NCBI GenBank assembly: GCA_016213775.1
Contig: JACQZR010000003.1
Coordinates: 45,894-109,893 of the forward strand
Length of the DNA: 64,000 nucleotides
From: Acidobacteriota bacterium
Lineage (GTDB): Bacteria; Acidobacteriota; Terriglobia; Bryobacterales; Bryobacteraceae
Direction: 5' to 3'
A program made the position numbers and the translations under genes. The notes below the pieces were generated by a model that ran no database searches, was not told the origin of the DNA, and saw nothing but the letters and a program-made list of their open reading frames with translations. The first letter of the stretch is position 1; every line of letters starts with the position of its first letter. Below, piece after piece: positions 63,527 to 64,000 of this stretch.

Positions 63527-64000
63527 ATGCTGCTAACGATCCTCCTCCTCGCAATCCAAACCCTCAGCGCCCAGCCCAACCGCTTCGGTCTCCCCGCCTG
63601 CACCGCCCCAGATCAACAGCTCGCCACACGCTCCGCCTTCACCCTCTGCCTCAGCAACTCTCACCGAGTCCCCGTCTGGACCGCTTACCAGCTCACCCCC
63701 GAAATGCTCGAAGCCCCCTCCGCCCCGCGTCAACACTTCCGCCGCGACCCAGAGCTCTCCTCAGCCGCTTCTGACGCTGACTATCGCAATTCGGGTTTCC
63801 ACCGCAGCCACGTTGTCCCAGCCCGCGACCTGGCCTCTTCCCCCGACGCCCTCCGCGAATCCTACTACCTCTCTAACGCCGTCCCTCAACTACCCGAACT
63901 GAATATGTCCGCCTGGCGCAAGATCGAAAATGACATCCGCAAACTCGCCGCCCAAAACGACTCCCTCATCATCCTCACCGGCGCCCTCTTCGATTGCGAC
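63527..64000 (+). CDS. Secreted DNA/RNA non-specific endonuclease (NUC1 family), partial
   Basis: An open frame of 158 codons from the ATG at 63527 to the right edge. A signal peptide (LLTILLLAIQTLSAQ) is followed by YRNSGFHRSHVVPARDLASS and YYLSNAVPQLPELNMSAWRKI, the NUC1/endonuclease G layout (SGydRGHlaPaaD ... SNmxPQ...fN...W...E), and then IILTGALF. The catalytic DRGH motif here reads HRSH (His92-Arg93-Ser94-His95): the general-base His is kept but two flanking positions differ. The C-terminus lies outside the window. It would degrade extracellular nucleic acid if active. Confidence 0.75.
   Translation, partial: MLLTILLLAIQTLSAQPNRFGLPACTAPDQQLATRSAFTLCLSNSHRVPVWTAYQLTPEMLEAPSAPRQHFRRDPELSSAASDADYRNSGFHRSHVVPARDLASSPDALRESYYLSNAVPQLPELNMSAWRKIENDIRKLAAQNDSLIILTGALFDCD

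Noticed and set aside
1..64000. CRISPR arrays, rRNA genes, intact insertion sequences or prophage
   Set aside because: No regularly spaced repeats, rRNA signature, transposase gene or phage structural gene was recognised in the window.

Overview
The window looks like chromosome of an Acidobacteriota bacterium close to the Bryobacterales / Candidatus Solibacter group. This is inferred from gene content: Oar-type TonB receptors with an N-terminal carboxypeptidase-regulatory-like domain, a giant SBBP-repeat protein with a Solibacter-type C-terminal domain, ToxR-like regulators with TolB/PD40 propellers, Tat-exported Gfo/Idh oxidoreductases, high GC, and housekeeping genes (rsmD, ispG, dgt, fliA, tRNA-Leu) scattered singly.

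Layout. 1-8.1 kb: a polytopic membrane protein cut by the left edge, a Tat-exported pectate-lyase-like beta-helix protein overlapping a 1612-aa SBBP/Ig-like surface protein, then a gene-poor degenerate stretch. 8.1-21.3 kb: a myo-inositol regulon. The minus-strand operon lacI-iolB-iolD-mmsA-iolE-iolG-(24-aa peptide)-GRP sugar transporter is coupled by stop/start overlaps almost throughout; the plus-strand operon encodes a transaldolase-like protein and a TonB receptor. Between them lie two divergent sigma70-like promoters, each with a near-palindromic 14-bp LacI-type operator over its expected start point, placed with mirror symmetry. 21.7-22.5 kb: a RelE/ParE-type toxin-antitoxin pair followed by the orphan 3' end of another TonB receptor gene. 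22.5-32.3 kb: a ToxR-like PD40 regulator divergent from a second Oar-type receptor, a transglutaminase-like exported protein and a two-domain acetylxylan-esterase-like hydrolase, resembling a nutrient-scavenging locus. 32.4-39.2 kb: a Tat-exported aspartylglucosaminidase-like Ntn hydrolase, small proteins, a 12-repeat FG-GAP/VCBS protein and a CDP-alcohol phosphatidyltransferase. 39.4-48.7 kb: rsmD, a LiaF-like/LytS/LytTR signalling operon, a lipoprotein with a peptidylarginine-deiminase-like (pentein) catalytic layout, a hexaheme cytochrome, a HAD hydrolase, and a GAF histidine-kinase-like protein whose phosphoacceptor His and receiver Asp both look lost. 48.7-64 kb: fliA-type sigma factor, small genes, an oxidoreductase, tRNA-Leu(CAG), ispG, a GT-C-like membrane protein, a TetR/SDR pair with an operator palindrome, a metallohydrolase next to a TonB receptor, a TPR-like membrane protein, dgt, and a secreted NUC1-type nuclease cut by the right edge.

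The strongest system-level signal is the inositol regulon: it has no iolC kinase or iolJ aldolase in view, but a transaldolase-family gene and a TonB receptor appear to be under the same repressor. The strongest single-gene oddities are the deiminase-like lipoprotein and the pseudokinase/pseudoreceiver protein.
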